The notes: a model not told the origin generated them from the sequence alone. A stretch of 64,000 nt of DNA from CAVPKN01 sp963832835 (GCA_963832835.1 CAWHVD010000001.1:1240001-1304000), one strand, 5' to 3'; numbered from the stretch's first letter, positions 8,694-18,184 are shown. Program-made: numbers and translations.

Positions 8694-9947
8694 TTGCAAG
8701 ATGGTGGAGATTTGAGCCCAAAGCCCACGAGCCCTCACATCCTGACGATCAATGGAGGCTCGTCGAGTATCAAGTTTGCCTTGTTTGAAGTCGTTGATTC
8801 TTTTCGACGGATTGTGGAGGGAGCAGTTGAGCGGATTGGACTGCCGGGGACTATTTTGCGAGTGAAAGGCTTGGATGGGGTGGACAATTTTTTGCGACCA
8901 ATCGCTGCGTCAGACAGCAAAGCGGCAGTTGGCGCTCTGATGGATTGGATCGAAGAGTACATACAAGGCGCAATCACGGCGGTCGGGCATCGGGTGGTGC
9001 ATGGTGGGCCGATCTATAGCAGGCCACAGCGCATCGATGCAGAAATGATTGCGGCATTGCACCAACTGAGTCCCTTTGATTCAGAGCATCTGCCAGAGGA
9101 AATCTTATTGATTGAGGCATTTGGACACCGATTTTCTCATGTGCCCCAGGTAGCATGTTTCGATACAGCTTTTCATCATGATCTACCACGAGTAGCCCAG
9201 TTGCTGCCCATTCCACGTCGCTTTGCAGCGCAGGGTGTGCGGCGCTATGGGTTTCATGGGCTCTCTTGTGAGTTTTTAATGCGTGAGCTTGCTCATCAGG
9301 GGGGAGTTGAAGCAGCACAAGGAAGGGTCGTTCTTGCTCACTTAGGAAATGGATCTAGTCTGACAGCCGTACGGGATGGCAAGTCGATGGATACAAGCAT
9401 GGGCTTTACGCCAGCAGCGGGTGTGCCGATGAGTACACGCTCGGGCGATCTGGATCCGGGGCTTGTTGCTTATTTGGCGCGCACCGAGGGGTTCGATGCC
9501 CAACGCTTTAATGAGATGGTAAACTTCCAATCGGGGCTTCTAGGAATATCGGAGACAACCTCTGATATGCGTGACCTACTGGACAATGAAGCGCACGATG
9601 TACGCGCAGCTGAAGCAATTGCATTGTTTTGCTACCAGATTAAAAAATGGATCGGTTCTTTTGCAGCGGTATTGGGTGGATTAGACACATTGGTATTCGC
9701 AGGAGGCATTGGAGAAAATGCGCCCTCTATCCGTTCTCGGATTTGTGAGGGCTTACAATTTCTTGGAATCGAATGCGAAGAAAAACGCAATGTCGCTCAT
9801 GAGAGAGTGATTTCTTCGGCAACGAGCCGAGTGGCAGTGCGCGTGATTCACACGGATGAAGAATGGATGATCGCTCATATGGTCTGCGCCGTTTTGGATG
9901 TTAGACATGCGTCATACGCTGCGGGCAGCAGACCCAACGTGTCGTAA
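8694..9947 (+). CDS. ackA: acetate kinase
   Basis: A cytosolic enzyme of the ASKHA fold that interconverts acetyl phosphate plus ADP with acetate plus ATP. Motifs appear in order: LTINGGSSSIKFALF (phosphate 1 loop), GHRVVHGG with the substrate arginine, CFDTAFH with the catalytic Asp, RYGFHGLS, LGNGSS, the DTSMGFTPAAGVPMSTR block, and GGIGENAP with TDEEWMIA. The length of about 410-417 residues fits the family. The start is uncertain: TTG codons at 8694 and 8712 are in frame and neither has an ideally spaced site. No phosphotransacetylase gene is adjacent. The last 25 residues after the conserved end look unrelated to the family and run into a probable intron remnant. Confidence 0.94.
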   Translation: MQDGGDLSPKPTSPHILTINGGSSSIKFALFEVVDSFRRIVEGAVERIGLPGTILRVKGLDGVDNFLRPIAASDSKAAVGALMDWIEEYIQGAITAVGHRVVHGGPIYSRPQRIDAEMIAALHQLSPFDSEHLPEEILLIEAFGHRFSHVPQVACFDTAFHHDLPRVAQLLPIPRRFAAQGVRRYGFHGLSCEFLMRELAHQGGVEAAQGRVVLAHLGNGSSLTAVRDGKSMDTSMGFTPAAGVPMSTRSGDLDPGLVAYLARTEGFDAQRFNEMVNFQSGLLGISETTSDMRDLLDNEAHDVRAAEAIALFCYQIKKWIGSFAAVLGGLDTLVFAGGIGENAPSIRSRICEGLQFLGIECEEKRNVAHERVISSATSRVAVRVIHTDEEWMIAHMVCAVLDVRHASYAAGSRPNVS

Positions 9948-10225
9948 AGGGCCAATGCGGGATCTGAAAGAAGCCCGAGTCAAAATTGCCATCTAAACGG
10001 AAGTGAACCTTCGTAAGGCATGGGGAGAGGATGAGATGCCTAAGACCATCAAAATCCAATATCCTTTACGTAACGAACCATGTAGTGAAGGTAGATGGGC
10101 AAAGAAAGTGATTACTCTTACTTAGGGAAGACCCGCTGATAACCGAGGACCTGTAACTACGACAGAGATCTTCTTTGGTGTTTACAAGGTAATTGGCAAA
10201 GGAAATTGTAGCGGTTTTCTTTTGA
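9942..10225 (+). mobile_element. probable group II intron remnant (5' RNA part, no protein)
   Basis: This non-coding stretch has wording typical of the 5' region of bacterial group II introns: a GTGTCG start-like boundary at 9942, GGATCTGAAAGAAG, AAGTCAAAATTGCC, TCTAAACGG, GGCATGGGGAGAGGATGAG and, near the end, GGGAAGACCCGCTGATAACC followed by GAGGACCTGTAAC. I recognise this as domain I-like from memory of such introns and have not folded it. No reverse transcriptase frame follows, so it would be a 3'-truncated relic. If the boundary is right, the intron supplies the ackA stop codon. Confidence 0.4.
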
Positions 10226-10356
10226 GTCATAAAATCCCCCTGGTTAAGGAGAGGATTTTACGCAAAATTTGGTAGACCCAAAAGATTTTTTGTATGGGAG
10301 GGAAAGAATTTTTGGGGATTTTGCTTCCAGTTTGGCGATCTCGAGCGCTGGCAGTG
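10226..10356. other. intergenic segment with one hairpin
   Basis: A perfect eight-base stem (TAAAATCC at 10230-10237, GGATTTTA at 10253-10260) encloses a 15-base loop. No U-tract follows on either strand in the usual place, so it is a weak terminator candidate. Nothing else is supported up to the right inverted repeat arm. Confidence 0.35.
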
Positions 10357-10440
10357 TAGGTGACGCCTAAGCGAGAGATCGTCAAAATGGGACAAAATCA
10401 TCCAAAAACGAAAAAACACCTGATATTTTCAATGCTCCCA
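10357..10440. repeat. right arm of the 85-bp inverted repeat pair
   Basis: Reverse complement partner of 8294-8380. The strongest block is CGTCAAAATGGGACAAAATC followed by ATCCAAAAACG. About 130 bases of promoter-like AT-rich sequence separate it from the next gene. Confidence 0.75.
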
Positions 10441-10571
10441 ACGTAATAAGTGTAATACTTAATGTTTAATCATCTCAGTATACTAGTTAATATTTTAATT
10501 CCATTATTTTAATGATGCCTTGATCTACGTGTCGTATACTCAAAGGGAAAATATGAAAGAGGTCATTAATA

Positions 10572-11858
10572 ATGAGTAGTCGTGACGTTACTAGAACGGA
10601 AGGGAACACATTTCCATCGACTCAAAAGGCTGAGAATGAGCCATCAAAATTTAAAACTCTTGGTTTTGCTGTTCTTATAATTTTTGGGATTGGTGGCCTA
10701 GCTGTAGCAGGCGTTGGTACAGGCGGTTTATTACAGGCAGGCTCCCTCACAAATTTGGGACAAGTGAACTCTATAATTATGATAGTTATTGGCGGTATGG
10801 GCGGTATTTCTCTCATAGTCATTGGGATCGTGGGCTTTGTTAATACTTGTTCTAGCTCCAATAGCAGAGGCAATGATAAGTCCACAATTCAAGATACAAA
10901 ACGCTTTAGTCTAAAATCTGAAGGCAAAAAGAAGGCTGAAAAAAGGGGCGGGCTTCAGAAGGAAGGGGGAGCTGGGAAAGCTACGCAGCAATCAGAATTA
11001 GAGAGAAGGGAAGTAGAAGAGCGGAAAAGGGCGGAGGAATTAGCAGCTTCACGACACCGTGAGGAACAAGAAAGAAAGAATCGAGTTCAACAGTCGCTAA
11101 GCTCAAACTCTGCTTCTCTTGGAAAGGGTGGAGCAAATCCCACAAATCTTCAGACAAACCCCAACTCGACAAAACATCCTTCACCTTCATCGGATCCATC
11201 CAAAATAACGTCTACCTCCCATCTCGATTGCTTTAAGAAAAATGATCCTCCTCATCTTAAGCACATTGGTGAAATGGCAGTTATTAAACTAATACCCATG
11301 GATCACAAAGGGGTTCCTGTTCGTATGATGGTGATCGGCGTGTTACTTGACAAGATTCTACACCTTGATGAATCTGAATATATGAAGTATGTGACTACCC
11401 TGACAAAGTGTATGGAAATGTTGCAGCGTTTTGACCAAAATTTAGTCTTTTCGGTCGCATTCTCTTTTAGAGAAAAAGAGGTTTCTTTGGTAGGACAGGA
11501 AAAGAAGTGCCAAGCATTTGCAGAAACTATGTTTACTCATTTCGTTGGAAAATATATAGGGGGACAAATCCAAACAGATGGCTCTCAAAAAATCAACTTA
11601 CTCTCTGTGCTTTACGCATATTTTCCTTTTCAGGAGATCGTCAGAGAATGGGTTAATAAAGTCATCCCTTTGATCTCACCTGATACAATTGCTGCTCAGT
11701 TAAGCGCTGAGAATTCAGAAGAGGCAAAGCAAAAGCTTGATATGCTGATGAATCAGAGTGCTGCTTGGATCCTCAATATAGACACCTTTCAACTTGAAAG
11801 ATTAAAGAGTACTCCGTTGGTTAAGATCTGGGAAACGCTTAGCACTTGTGATTATTAA
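10572..11858 (+). CDS. large Inc-like membrane protein with charged linker and C-terminal domain
   Basis: A 428-residue protein. Two glycine-rich hydrophobic segments at about residues 29-56 and 66-91 form the two-lobed profile of chlamydial inclusion membrane proteins. A Lys/Glu/Arg-rich probable coiled coil follows at about 115-170, then a Ser/Pro/Asn-rich flexible linker at about 172-215. The last 210 residues read as a folded soluble domain (HIGEMAVIKLIPMDHKGVPVRMM and so on) that I cannot assign. If it is an Inc, the soluble domain would face the host cytosol. It stands alone, with its own upstream region, just before the mobile island. Confidence 0.55.
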   Translation: MSSRDVTRTEGNTFPSTQKAENEPSKFKTLGFAVLIIFGIGGLAVAGVGTGGLLQAGSLTNLGQVNSIIMIVIGGMGGISLIVIGIVGFVNTCSSSNSRGNDKSTIQDTKRFSLKSEGKKKAEKRGGLQKEGGAGKATQQSELERREVEERKRAEELAASRHREEQERKNRVQQSLSSNSASLGKGGANPTNLQTNPNSTKHPSPSSDPSKITSTSHLDCFKKNDPPHLKHIGEMAVIKLIPMDHKGVPVRMMVIGVLLDKILHLDESEYMKYVTTLTKCMEMLQRFDQNLVFSVAFSFREKEVSLVGQEKKCQAFAETMFTHFVGKYIGGQIQTDGSQKINLLSVLYAYFPFQEIVREWVNKVIPLISPDTIAAQLSAENSEEAKQKLDMLMNQSAAWILNIDTFQLERLKSTPLVKIWETLSTCDY

Positions 11859-12087
11859 AAAATATTCTAGTGTTTGCGCTTTTAAAATTAGTACAAACTT
11901 AGTGATGGTGCACAAACGGTGCACCGAATTTCGTGACTATTCACGAGCCAGCAGAATCCTTAGGGCAGGCCCAATTTGTCAAGGTGGGAGTGGATAGTCA
12001 CCACAGAGAGGCTTTTAACCAAAAAGATGGGTTGCCTGAATAGTTACCGAATTTCCCATTCAATAAGCAATATCCGATAAATTCCAG

Positions 12088-12207
12088 TAGATTTTTGAAC
12101 AGCAATTCCTTATCTTTGTGTGCATTAAGGTTGGATAGTGCTGGATGTAGGGGAGTTCTCCCTCCATCATAATCCGTGGGTCGTTGGTTCAAATCCGACT
12201 GCCGTCA
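12088..12207 (+). repeat. left attachment-site repeat (attL-like) with tRNA-like 3' half
   Basis: It aligns without gaps to 23345-23461. The core CCATCATAATCCG at 12164 contains a CAT-anticodon loop-like segment. A GGGTC variable loop, a T-arm (GTTGG, TTCAAAT, CCGAC) and an acceptor-like TGCCGTCA follow. The 5' half does not fold into a D-arm and no matching 5' acceptor strand is present, so this is a tRNA 3' fragment rather than a working tRNA. Such fragments are the usual landing sites of tyrosine integrases. Confidence 0.7.
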
Positions 12208-12288
12208 CATCTCATTCATCATTTATACGCACTTGTGGACACGATTGAGCTTGAAATAATAAGTTGTATCAAGCTAATTTTCAGTTAT

Positions 12289-12307
12289 GCGGTACAAATG
12301 CGGTACA
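12289..12307 (+). other. tandem octamer, candidate integrase arm site (left)
   Basis: GCGGTACA occurs twice with an 11-base period. The same arrangement is found at 23282-23300 near the right boundary, on the same strand. Position and spacing (one helical turn) suggest arm-type binding sites for the integrase or for Xis; this is inference. Confidence 0.45.
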
Positions 12308-12370
12308 CTGAAAAACAATCTTAACCATTATCAACCAGCCGCTCGAACCAAAACAATGGAGGTTTGAGCA

Positions 12371-13447
12371 ATGGCAACTATTTACAAGCGCAAAAGCAAA
12401 GATGGCACACGAGTGCTTGGTTGGAAGGCTGTGGTCCGTATCAAAGGATATCCTACCGTCTGTGAGATATTTGATCGGAAGCAAGAAGCAGATGATTGGG
12501 CTCAGGAGGTTGAGCACAAAATCAAGATGGGACAGTTTAAGTTTGAACGTCTGAAAACTCTCCATACCTTTGACGATCTATTGGGTCGTTACATCACAAG
12601 CGGTGTCTTGGAACACCACAAAGCGGCAAGAGATACACGTCGCCATCTTGAATACTGGAAGGCCAGATTCAAATCCTATGCTCTCGTTCATCTGACGCCC
12701 GAATTGATTGCCAAAGAGAGGCAGCTCTTAACCGAAACTCTCACCACAAAGGGTAAAAACCGTAGCCCATCTACCGTGAATCGCTATCTTGCGGCCCTCT
12801 CTTCTGTTTTTACGTATGGTTGTCGTGAGCTTCGTTGGATTGATGACAATCCCTGCTTCAATCTCATCAGACTCAAGGAGCCTGCAGGTCGCAATAGGGT
12901 ACTCTCTGAAGATGAAATCCGCCGTCTCTTGATTGAAAGTCAAAAGAGTCGATCTTCCTACCTTTTCCCCATCATTCTCCTTGCCTTGACTACTGGAATG
13001 CGATTAGGGGAGATCCTAGGACTCAGATGGACCGATATTGACTTAGAAAAAGGTGTTGCACATCTGCAGGATACAAAAAATGGCTCGCCCCGTAGTGTCC
13101 CTCTTGTCGATCCAGTTTTGCTTGAACTGAAGCAGCTCTACGAACAAAGGCAAATCACCAAGGAATATGTATTTGCAAGTCGCACTGCTTTCGGGAAAAT
13201 CGAGATTAAAAAGCCTTGGCAAGAAGCTCTTAAAAGATCAGAAATCAATAATTTAAGGTTTCATGATCTACGGCATACTTTTGCTACAATGGCAGCAAGG
13301 CAAGGAGCTTCCAACATTGAACTTGCAACTGCAATGGGGCATAAAACTTTGCAAATGATCCAACGTTACACGCATATGCAAGCTGAGATGACAAGAAAAT
13401 ACTCGGTGGGAATTACCCAAATTCTCAACGAGAAAGGTACAAAATGA
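12371..13447 (+). CDS. int: tyrosine-type site-specific recombinase (integrase)
   Basis: A 358-residue integrase. An N-terminal AP2-like arm-binding part (ATIYKRKSKDGTRVLGWKA, residues 1-55) leads to a SAM-like core-binding domain (about 60-170) and a catalytic domain. Catalytic residues are visible: Arg in TTGMRLGEILGLRW, the HDLRHTFATMAA box with His and Arg, and GHKTLQMIQRYTHM with the second His and the nucleophilic Tyr. It starts 164 bases inside the left repeat, the usual place for an island integrase, and has a GGAGG site. Its stop overlaps the next gene in ATGA. The gene looks intact, so excision could still occur if Xis is functional. Confidence 0.97.
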   Translation: MATIYKRKSKDGTRVLGWKAVVRIKGYPTVCEIFDRKQEADDWAQEVEHKIKMGQFKFERLKTLHTFDDLLGRYITSGVLEHHKAARDTRRHLEYWKARFKSYALVHLTPELIAKERQLLTETLTTKGKNRSPSTVNRYLAALSSVFTYGCRELRWIDDNPCFNLIRLKEPAGRNRVLSEDEIRRLLIESQKSRSSYLFPIILLALTTGMRLGEILGLRWTDIDLEKGVAHLQDTKNGSPRSVPLVDPVLLELKQLYEQRQITKEYVFASRTAFGKIEIKKPWQEALKRSEINNLRFHDLRHTFATMAARQGASNIELATAMGHKTLQMIQRYTHMQAEMTRKYSVGITQILNEKGTK

Positions 13448-14520
13448 AAGCTATCTTAACTTCAACGAACCTAATGGCACAACACGCTGCGTGTCCTAAA
13501 GAGACAAAAGAAGAGCTACTAGATGAAGCAATTGAGGTTTTAAATGATCTTGAAAATGTCCTTGAAGAGTGTAGGAAACTGTGGATGCAGATCGAAAATG
13601 ACAACCGAGGATTTGGACCTGTTTCAGAACAGAATTGGCAAAAAAAACAGGCTCACTGCTGGATCCACGGAGCAACTGAGTTATTAGAAACTAACGAAAT
13701 GGAAAGATGGCTTTTTGATCGGCCCCCATCATCCCCAATGTCAAACACCAATGCCAGAGAATGCGTAAGGAATTGGAGAGAGTGGTTAGAGATTGAAGAT
13801 GCCTATTACGAACCTTTTGATGACTTTGAATTTGAAGAACCTCAACAAAAGGAAACTTTAGGTGAATTTCTAATTAGAATGGCCAGACTTGTAGAGGAAG
13901 AAGGTAAGGGTGTTAGGTTAGAATGGCGTGCCCTTAAATGCTTTCTAGCTTACATAAGGCAATTTAATCAGGAGGCCGCATTTTTAGAGCATATTTTTCC
14001 ACAGAAAATGGACCTGCAACATGGAAAAATCATCAGGTTAATAAATCCTGAGGTCTATCCCCTCCCGGTAGAAACAGCATGCGCGATCCTTATGGAACTA
14101 GCTAAGCAATGTAGGAACGGCCGTAGGGATACTCGACATACAGCAGTAGAATGCTTGGGCTTTTGCTGGCTTTGCCTTGCGGCTTCAAGGTTACGGCTTC
14201 CTATTCGGATAGAAAAAATCCATGCTACAGAGTGCTCAGCTATCAAACTTGAGGGGGAGTTCCCCATACTAGGTGTACCTACTTTATTTGGCGTCCGTAA
14301 TGTGCAAATATCAGGTCGAGTCGCTAAATTTATCCACTTACTATCTCGCATACCTTCTAAAGTACCTCGAAAAACGATTTTAACAAGGTGCTTACGTAGC
14401 TTGAATCGTACATTCGATGAGCTAACAAAAAATATTGCCCCACCGGAATTTGGTAACATAACATATGTGACATTGCTAAGTTCCCCTCATGATTTTGGTT
14501 TACGACGATTTCAACCATAG
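13444..14520 (+). CDS. unknown protein coupled to the integrase
   Basis: A 358-residue protein that starts in the integrase stop (ATGA overlap), so translation is probably coupled. The N-terminal 140 residues are acidic and helical. The C-terminal part (ILMELAKQCRNGRRDTRHTAVE, LAASRLRLPIRIEKIHA and ISGRVAKFIHLLSRI) recalls the layout of a recombinase catalytic domain, but I do not see the HxxR box or the tyrosine. I offer this only as a possibility: an accessory or degenerate recombinase-like protein that helps the neighbouring integrase. Its codon use looks like that of the island rather than the core. Function unknown. Confidence 0.6.
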   Translation: MKAILTSTNLMAQHAACPKETKEELLDEAIEVLNDLENVLEECRKLWMQIENDNRGFGPVSEQNWQKKQAHCWIHGATELLETNEMERWLFDRPPSSPMSNTNARECVRNWREWLEIEDAYYEPFDDFEFEEPQQKETLGEFLIRMARLVEEEGKGVRLEWRALKCFLAYIRQFNQEAAFLEHIFPQKMDLQHGKIIRLINPEVYPLPVETACAILMELAKQCRNGRRDTRHTAVECLGFCWLCLAASRLRLPIRIEKIHATECSAIKLEGEFPILGVPTLFGVRNVQISGRVAKFIHLLSRIPSKVPRKTILTRCLRSLNRTFDELTKNIAPPEFGNITYVTLLSSPHDFGLRRFQP

Positions 14521-14650
14521 TCATTCATAATTAATTGTTTATATTCTGTTTATCGTTCGATCTCAAAATGTCCGCCTCCGTGCCGACATAATTCGGTAGT
14601 CTCTGCTTACAATAGGCGCAAATCAAAAATAACCAGCGCAGGAGGCGCCT

Positions 14651-14854
14651 ATGAACAATTTTGAGTATTGGTCTCCACAGCAGATCGTAGCAAGCGGGAG
14701 ATACCCGTTTACAATGGGGCAGATACGCCATCAACTCCTTTATCGCCACCGCAATGGTCTCCAAGCGGCGGTGAGAAAAATCGGCAAAAGACTTGTTTTA
14801 CGCATGGATCTTTTTGAAGTCTGGATCGAGGAACAAAAAGGAGGTGTATCATGA
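14651..14854 (+). CDS. AlpA/excisionase-like helix-turn-helix protein
   Basis: A 67-residue basic protein with a MerR/AlpA-type winged helix: a recognition-like stretch (FTMGQIRHQLLYRHRNGLQAAVRKIGKRLVLRM) followed by a short tail. The size and fold are those of Xis and AlpA regulators, which bend attachment-site DNA or switch on island genes. It has a strong AGGAGG site five bases before the ATG at 14651, and its stop overlaps the next start (ATGA), forming an operon with the DUF3987 gene. The 130 bases before it hold the likely operon promoter. Confidence 0.75.
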   Translation: MNNFEYWSPQQIVASGRYPFTMGQIRHQLLYRHRNGLQAAVRKIGKRLVLRMDLFEVWIEEQKGGVS

Positions 14855-15944
14855 GTAGTTTGCCGGACATTGTAGAAAGGCAAAATCTGACTCATCATTG
14901 GTGGTACCGTGATGCAATTGCATCCGAGCCATTTGCACTTGTTGTCAGATACGATAGCAAAGAAAGAGATACATGGTTTCGTCAGTACCAGCTATTGAAT
15001 GGAAAATGGACAGAAGGAGCGGCAACTCCTCTGCCCATTTTTGGATCACATCTTCTCCAAGAGCACCATATTGAAGAAAATATATTTATTTTTGAAAGTG
15101 AAAAGTGCGCAGAGGCTGCCCAGCATCTTAATCTAACAGCTTTGACATCAATGCTAGGGTCATCAAAAGCCAATTGGGCTGTTTTAGCTCGTTATAGGCA
15201 GTTTCAACGCTTTGTTTTGGTTCCTAGCCATGGTGAAGCAGGAAAGCGGTATATGCGGTCAGTGTACGAAGAGATTCGTAAAGCATACCCTGAAGCCGAA
15301 GTAAATATATGTCATCTGCTATTGCAGGGGAAAGCTGATGATTTTGCTGATTGGCTGAAGGGTCAAGAGGTGTGTCCTGCAGAATGGAGTGGATTTCAAC
15401 CAATTGATGAGCCTGCGGCTCTCTATTTACGCAAAGCATTTGAAGCGGCTGTTGAACAATACTCCAAACCAGCAGAGGAGTATTTCAATGACTCTGTACT
15501 TATGAAACCAACGACTTTTGAACCTTTCAGGGAAAGCGTTTTGCCAGTAAAAAGCTGCCCTGTGCATACACTTCCTAATGTAATAAAAGAATGGATAAGG
15601 ATTCGTGCTGAAGAAATGCAGGCCCCAGTGGATTATTTGGCTATTCCGCTTTTGGTTTATGCAGGCACAGCTATCGGAAGGAAAAGAGGCGTTAGAGTAC
15701 GCAAGGGAACAGATTGGATTGAATTTCCCAATCTATGGGGAATGATCATCGGACGCCCATCTCTGATGAAAAGCCCAGCAATGAAGGCTGTTCGCAAACC
15801 TTTAGAATATTTGATTTCAAAAGCTAAAACTTTACATGAGGAAGCCTGTTCACAGTACGTTGGTAAATTAGAAAGCTGGAAAATTTTGAAAAAAGCAAAA
15901 GAAGATCATATGAAAAAATCTATTTCACAAAGACTACGCGGAGG

Positions 15945-17260
15945 CAGGGCGTTCTGATGAAAAAGATTTGATAGCTTACCGCATGAACACCTTTCCTAAA
16001 ACCCCTCTCAAATAGTTCGGTTCGAAAGTACAGCACTTACGAGCTGTAGCGAATCCGCGGCTAGGGTCTACTGTTTTGATGACATTCATCGCTAGTCGCC
16101 TGAAAAATGCCATGTTCTCCGCTATAAAACCGACTTTTGCTTGAGCAGCATCTTCCTTGAAAATCACATCCAAAACCCAATGCAATGGATTTTCAATCAA
16201 CCAGTGGCCACGAATCCAGCCAGCAAACTGCTTTGCCGTTGCCTTACGGCTTGAAAAGTAGTACCGAATTTCAGACGTTTTTTTATCGCCCACCTCTCTC
16301 TCAGATACCACCACAATAATGGCTTGTAGTCCAGGCCAAGTCTCTGCTTGAGGCAGCCAGTCTAGTGCTGTGCATACACATACTGATCGTCGCTCGATCC
16401 TCCCATGGCCCTTTTCTGGAGAGGGAAGGTACCTTTCTACATCGACTTCTTCATATGCAACAGCTCGAGCCTGATTGAAAAAATTCTGTGCTTCCGCATG
16501 AAAGTTCCCCTGGTTTCCCTTGAGTCCGATCAAATAGTCGGCTCCATGATCTAGGAATTTCTGAGCATGGGCCACATTAGCAAAAAGGGCATCCGCTGAG
16601 ATCAATGCACCGCTTACGTCGATGTCTTTTAACAGAGCATTGATTACTTTTGGCTCTGATGATTTGTCCGGAACCTTTTCTTGGGCTAATACAAGCCTTT
16701 GCTCTGCTGCAAACAGCTCCACGAGATGTACGAGACACTCATCTGTAGAGGCTCCTCTTAAACGTTTGCCATCGATGACAAGCAGCTGATCACGTAGCTG
16801 CTCTGGCATGTTCGCAAACCATTTTTTGAGCAGTTGCTTGAAGGTTGCCGGTGACAATCTTGCAAGAAGCCACCACAAAGTATCATAAGATGGCGCTCGA
16901 AAAGTCTGTCTTATTGAGTCGTTGATCCATTCGATATAAAGCTCAGCATAGATGGTCAGATCAGACACAGTATTGGATCCACTGAGATATCCACAGAGAA
17001 GTAGTAGCATTAAAAACCAAAACGGATACACCGTCTTGCCTAGCTGCCTTGGGTCGTCTGTATCAGGGAAGGCCCCCTTAACAGAACTCGCAAATTTCTC
17101 TAGGTCAATATCTTGCTTTAATTCAAAAAATTTTGGGTCTTGGGTTTTTCGACTGGGCATTTTCACTCTCCTGCATCGGAGCTATGAAAACAAAAAACTT
17201 TAGTTTACCGCTAAGAAAAATTTCACGCAGCTATCAAATCTTTTTCATCAGAACGCCCTG
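15945..17260 (-). mobile_element. ISAs1-family insertion sequence, intact
   Basis: A 1316-bp element with near-perfect terminal inverted repeats of about 32 bases starting CAGGGCGTTCTGATG (15945-15976 and 17229-17260). It is flanked by the 9-base direct repeat ACGCGGAGG at 15936-15944 and 17261-17269. The clean ends, the target duplication and the intact transposase point to a recent insertion. Confidence 0.95.
15976..17160 (-). CDS. ISAs1-family DDE transposase
   Basis: A 394-residue transposase of the ISAs1/H-repeat type. It has an N-terminal DDE_Tnp_1-associated segment (DTDDPRQLGKTVYPFWFLMLL) and a catalytic core with Asp in LLVIDGKRLRGAS, Asp in ALISADALFANV, and the C-terminal Glu within RGHWLIENPLHWVLDVIFKED, the family hallmark. 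The ATG at 17160 has AGGAG at good spacing; a GTG six bases earlier is less likely. The gene fills the element and runs against the interrupted DUF3987 gene. No stop or frameshift is seen, so the enzyme is probably active. Confidence 0.95.
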   Translation of the reverse strand: MPSRKTQDPKFFELKQDIDLEKFASSVKGAFPDTDDPRQLGKTVYPFWFLMLLLLCGYLSGSNTVSDLTIYAELYIEWINDSIRQTFRAPSYDTLWWLLARLSPATFKQLLKKWFANMPEQLRDQLLVIDGKRLRGASTDECLVHLVELFAAEQRLVLAQEKVPDKSSEPKVINALLKDIDVSGALISADALFANVAHAQKFLDHGADYLIGLKGNQGNFHAEAQNFFNQARAVAYEEVDVERYLPSPEKGHGRIERRSVCVCTALDWLPQAETWPGLQAIIVVVSEREVGDKKTSEIRYYFSSRKATAKQFAGWIRGHWLIENPLHWVLDVIFKEDAAQAKVGFIAENMAFFRRLAMNVIKTVDPSRGFATARKCCTFEPNYLRGVLGKVFMR

Positions 17261-17626
17261 ACGCGGAGGAGAGAAGGTAAATTGTCAATCGCTCAGTATA
17301 ATTGACATTGAGCCAGAACCAAAAGCACCAACACCTAAACGTTATAAAACTGATGACACTACCATTGAAAAGCTAGGAGAGCTTCTAATTGATAATCCTC
17401 AAGGCTTGCTTTTATTTCGAGATGAGTTACCTGGTTGGCTTTATAGCTTTGAAAAAACTGGGAGAGAAAACGATCGACCATTTTTTTTGCAGAGCTGGAG
17501 TGGAAAAGAGGATTTTAATGTCGACCGTATCGGGAGAGGATCTCTTTACATACCTGCTCTCTGTTTGTCAATAATTGGTTCTATTCAACCTGGTCCATTG
17601 GAACAATATATCCGTAGTGTTTTGCA

Positions 17627-17634
17627 GGGGGGGG
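17627..17634 (+). other. eight-G run causing a frameshift
   Basis: The homopolymer sits in the DUF3987 frame. One G fewer restores a continuous family-like sequence. It could be a decay mutation in a gene already broken by insertions, a slippage-prone phase-variable tract, or a sequencing error. Confidence 0.8.
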
Positions 17635-18184
17635 AGGGGAGATGATGGATTTATTCAAAGATTCCAACTAATGGTTTGGCCAGAAGCAAATCCTGACTGG
17701 AAGCTTGTAGAAGGTGCTCCTTGCTCTGATTTAGAGCAGACAATAGAAGAGATGTTTCTTTTTCTAGACCAATTAGATTTTGACTCAAACGGTAAGCCTG
17801 TGCTCATGGAATTCGATTCAGAAGCCCAAGCAGCCTTTGACGTGTGGCAGACCCGATTGGAAAATCGACTGCGTCAAGCTGATTTACCGCCACATATGGA
17901 AGCTCATCTAGCCAAATACAAAAAGCTGGTGCCTGCTTTGAGTTTAATTTTTCACTACCTCCATCAGAGCGAAGATCAATGTGGATTGATTAGCAAGAGG
18001 GAGCTGGAGTATGCAACTGTATGGGTAGATTATTTGAAGAGTCATGCAGAGAAGGTTTACCATAATGGTTCTAATGCAGTCCAAAAGAGTGCCCAAAATC
18101 TCATTAGGCGGATTAAGAATGGCGATGTGAAGGAGCCATTTTCAGCCAGGGACGTCTATCAAGGCCATCATTGGAGTGGGCTTA

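Noticed and set aside
11998..12192. Minus-strand 64-codon frame in the left attachment repeat
   Set aside because: It crosses the tRNA-like segment on the opposite strand and has no independent support.
12120..12207. Possible functional tRNA with CAT anticodon
   Set aside because: Only the 3' half (anticodon loop to acceptor end) fits; there is no D-arm and no 5' acceptor strand complementary to TGCCGTC.
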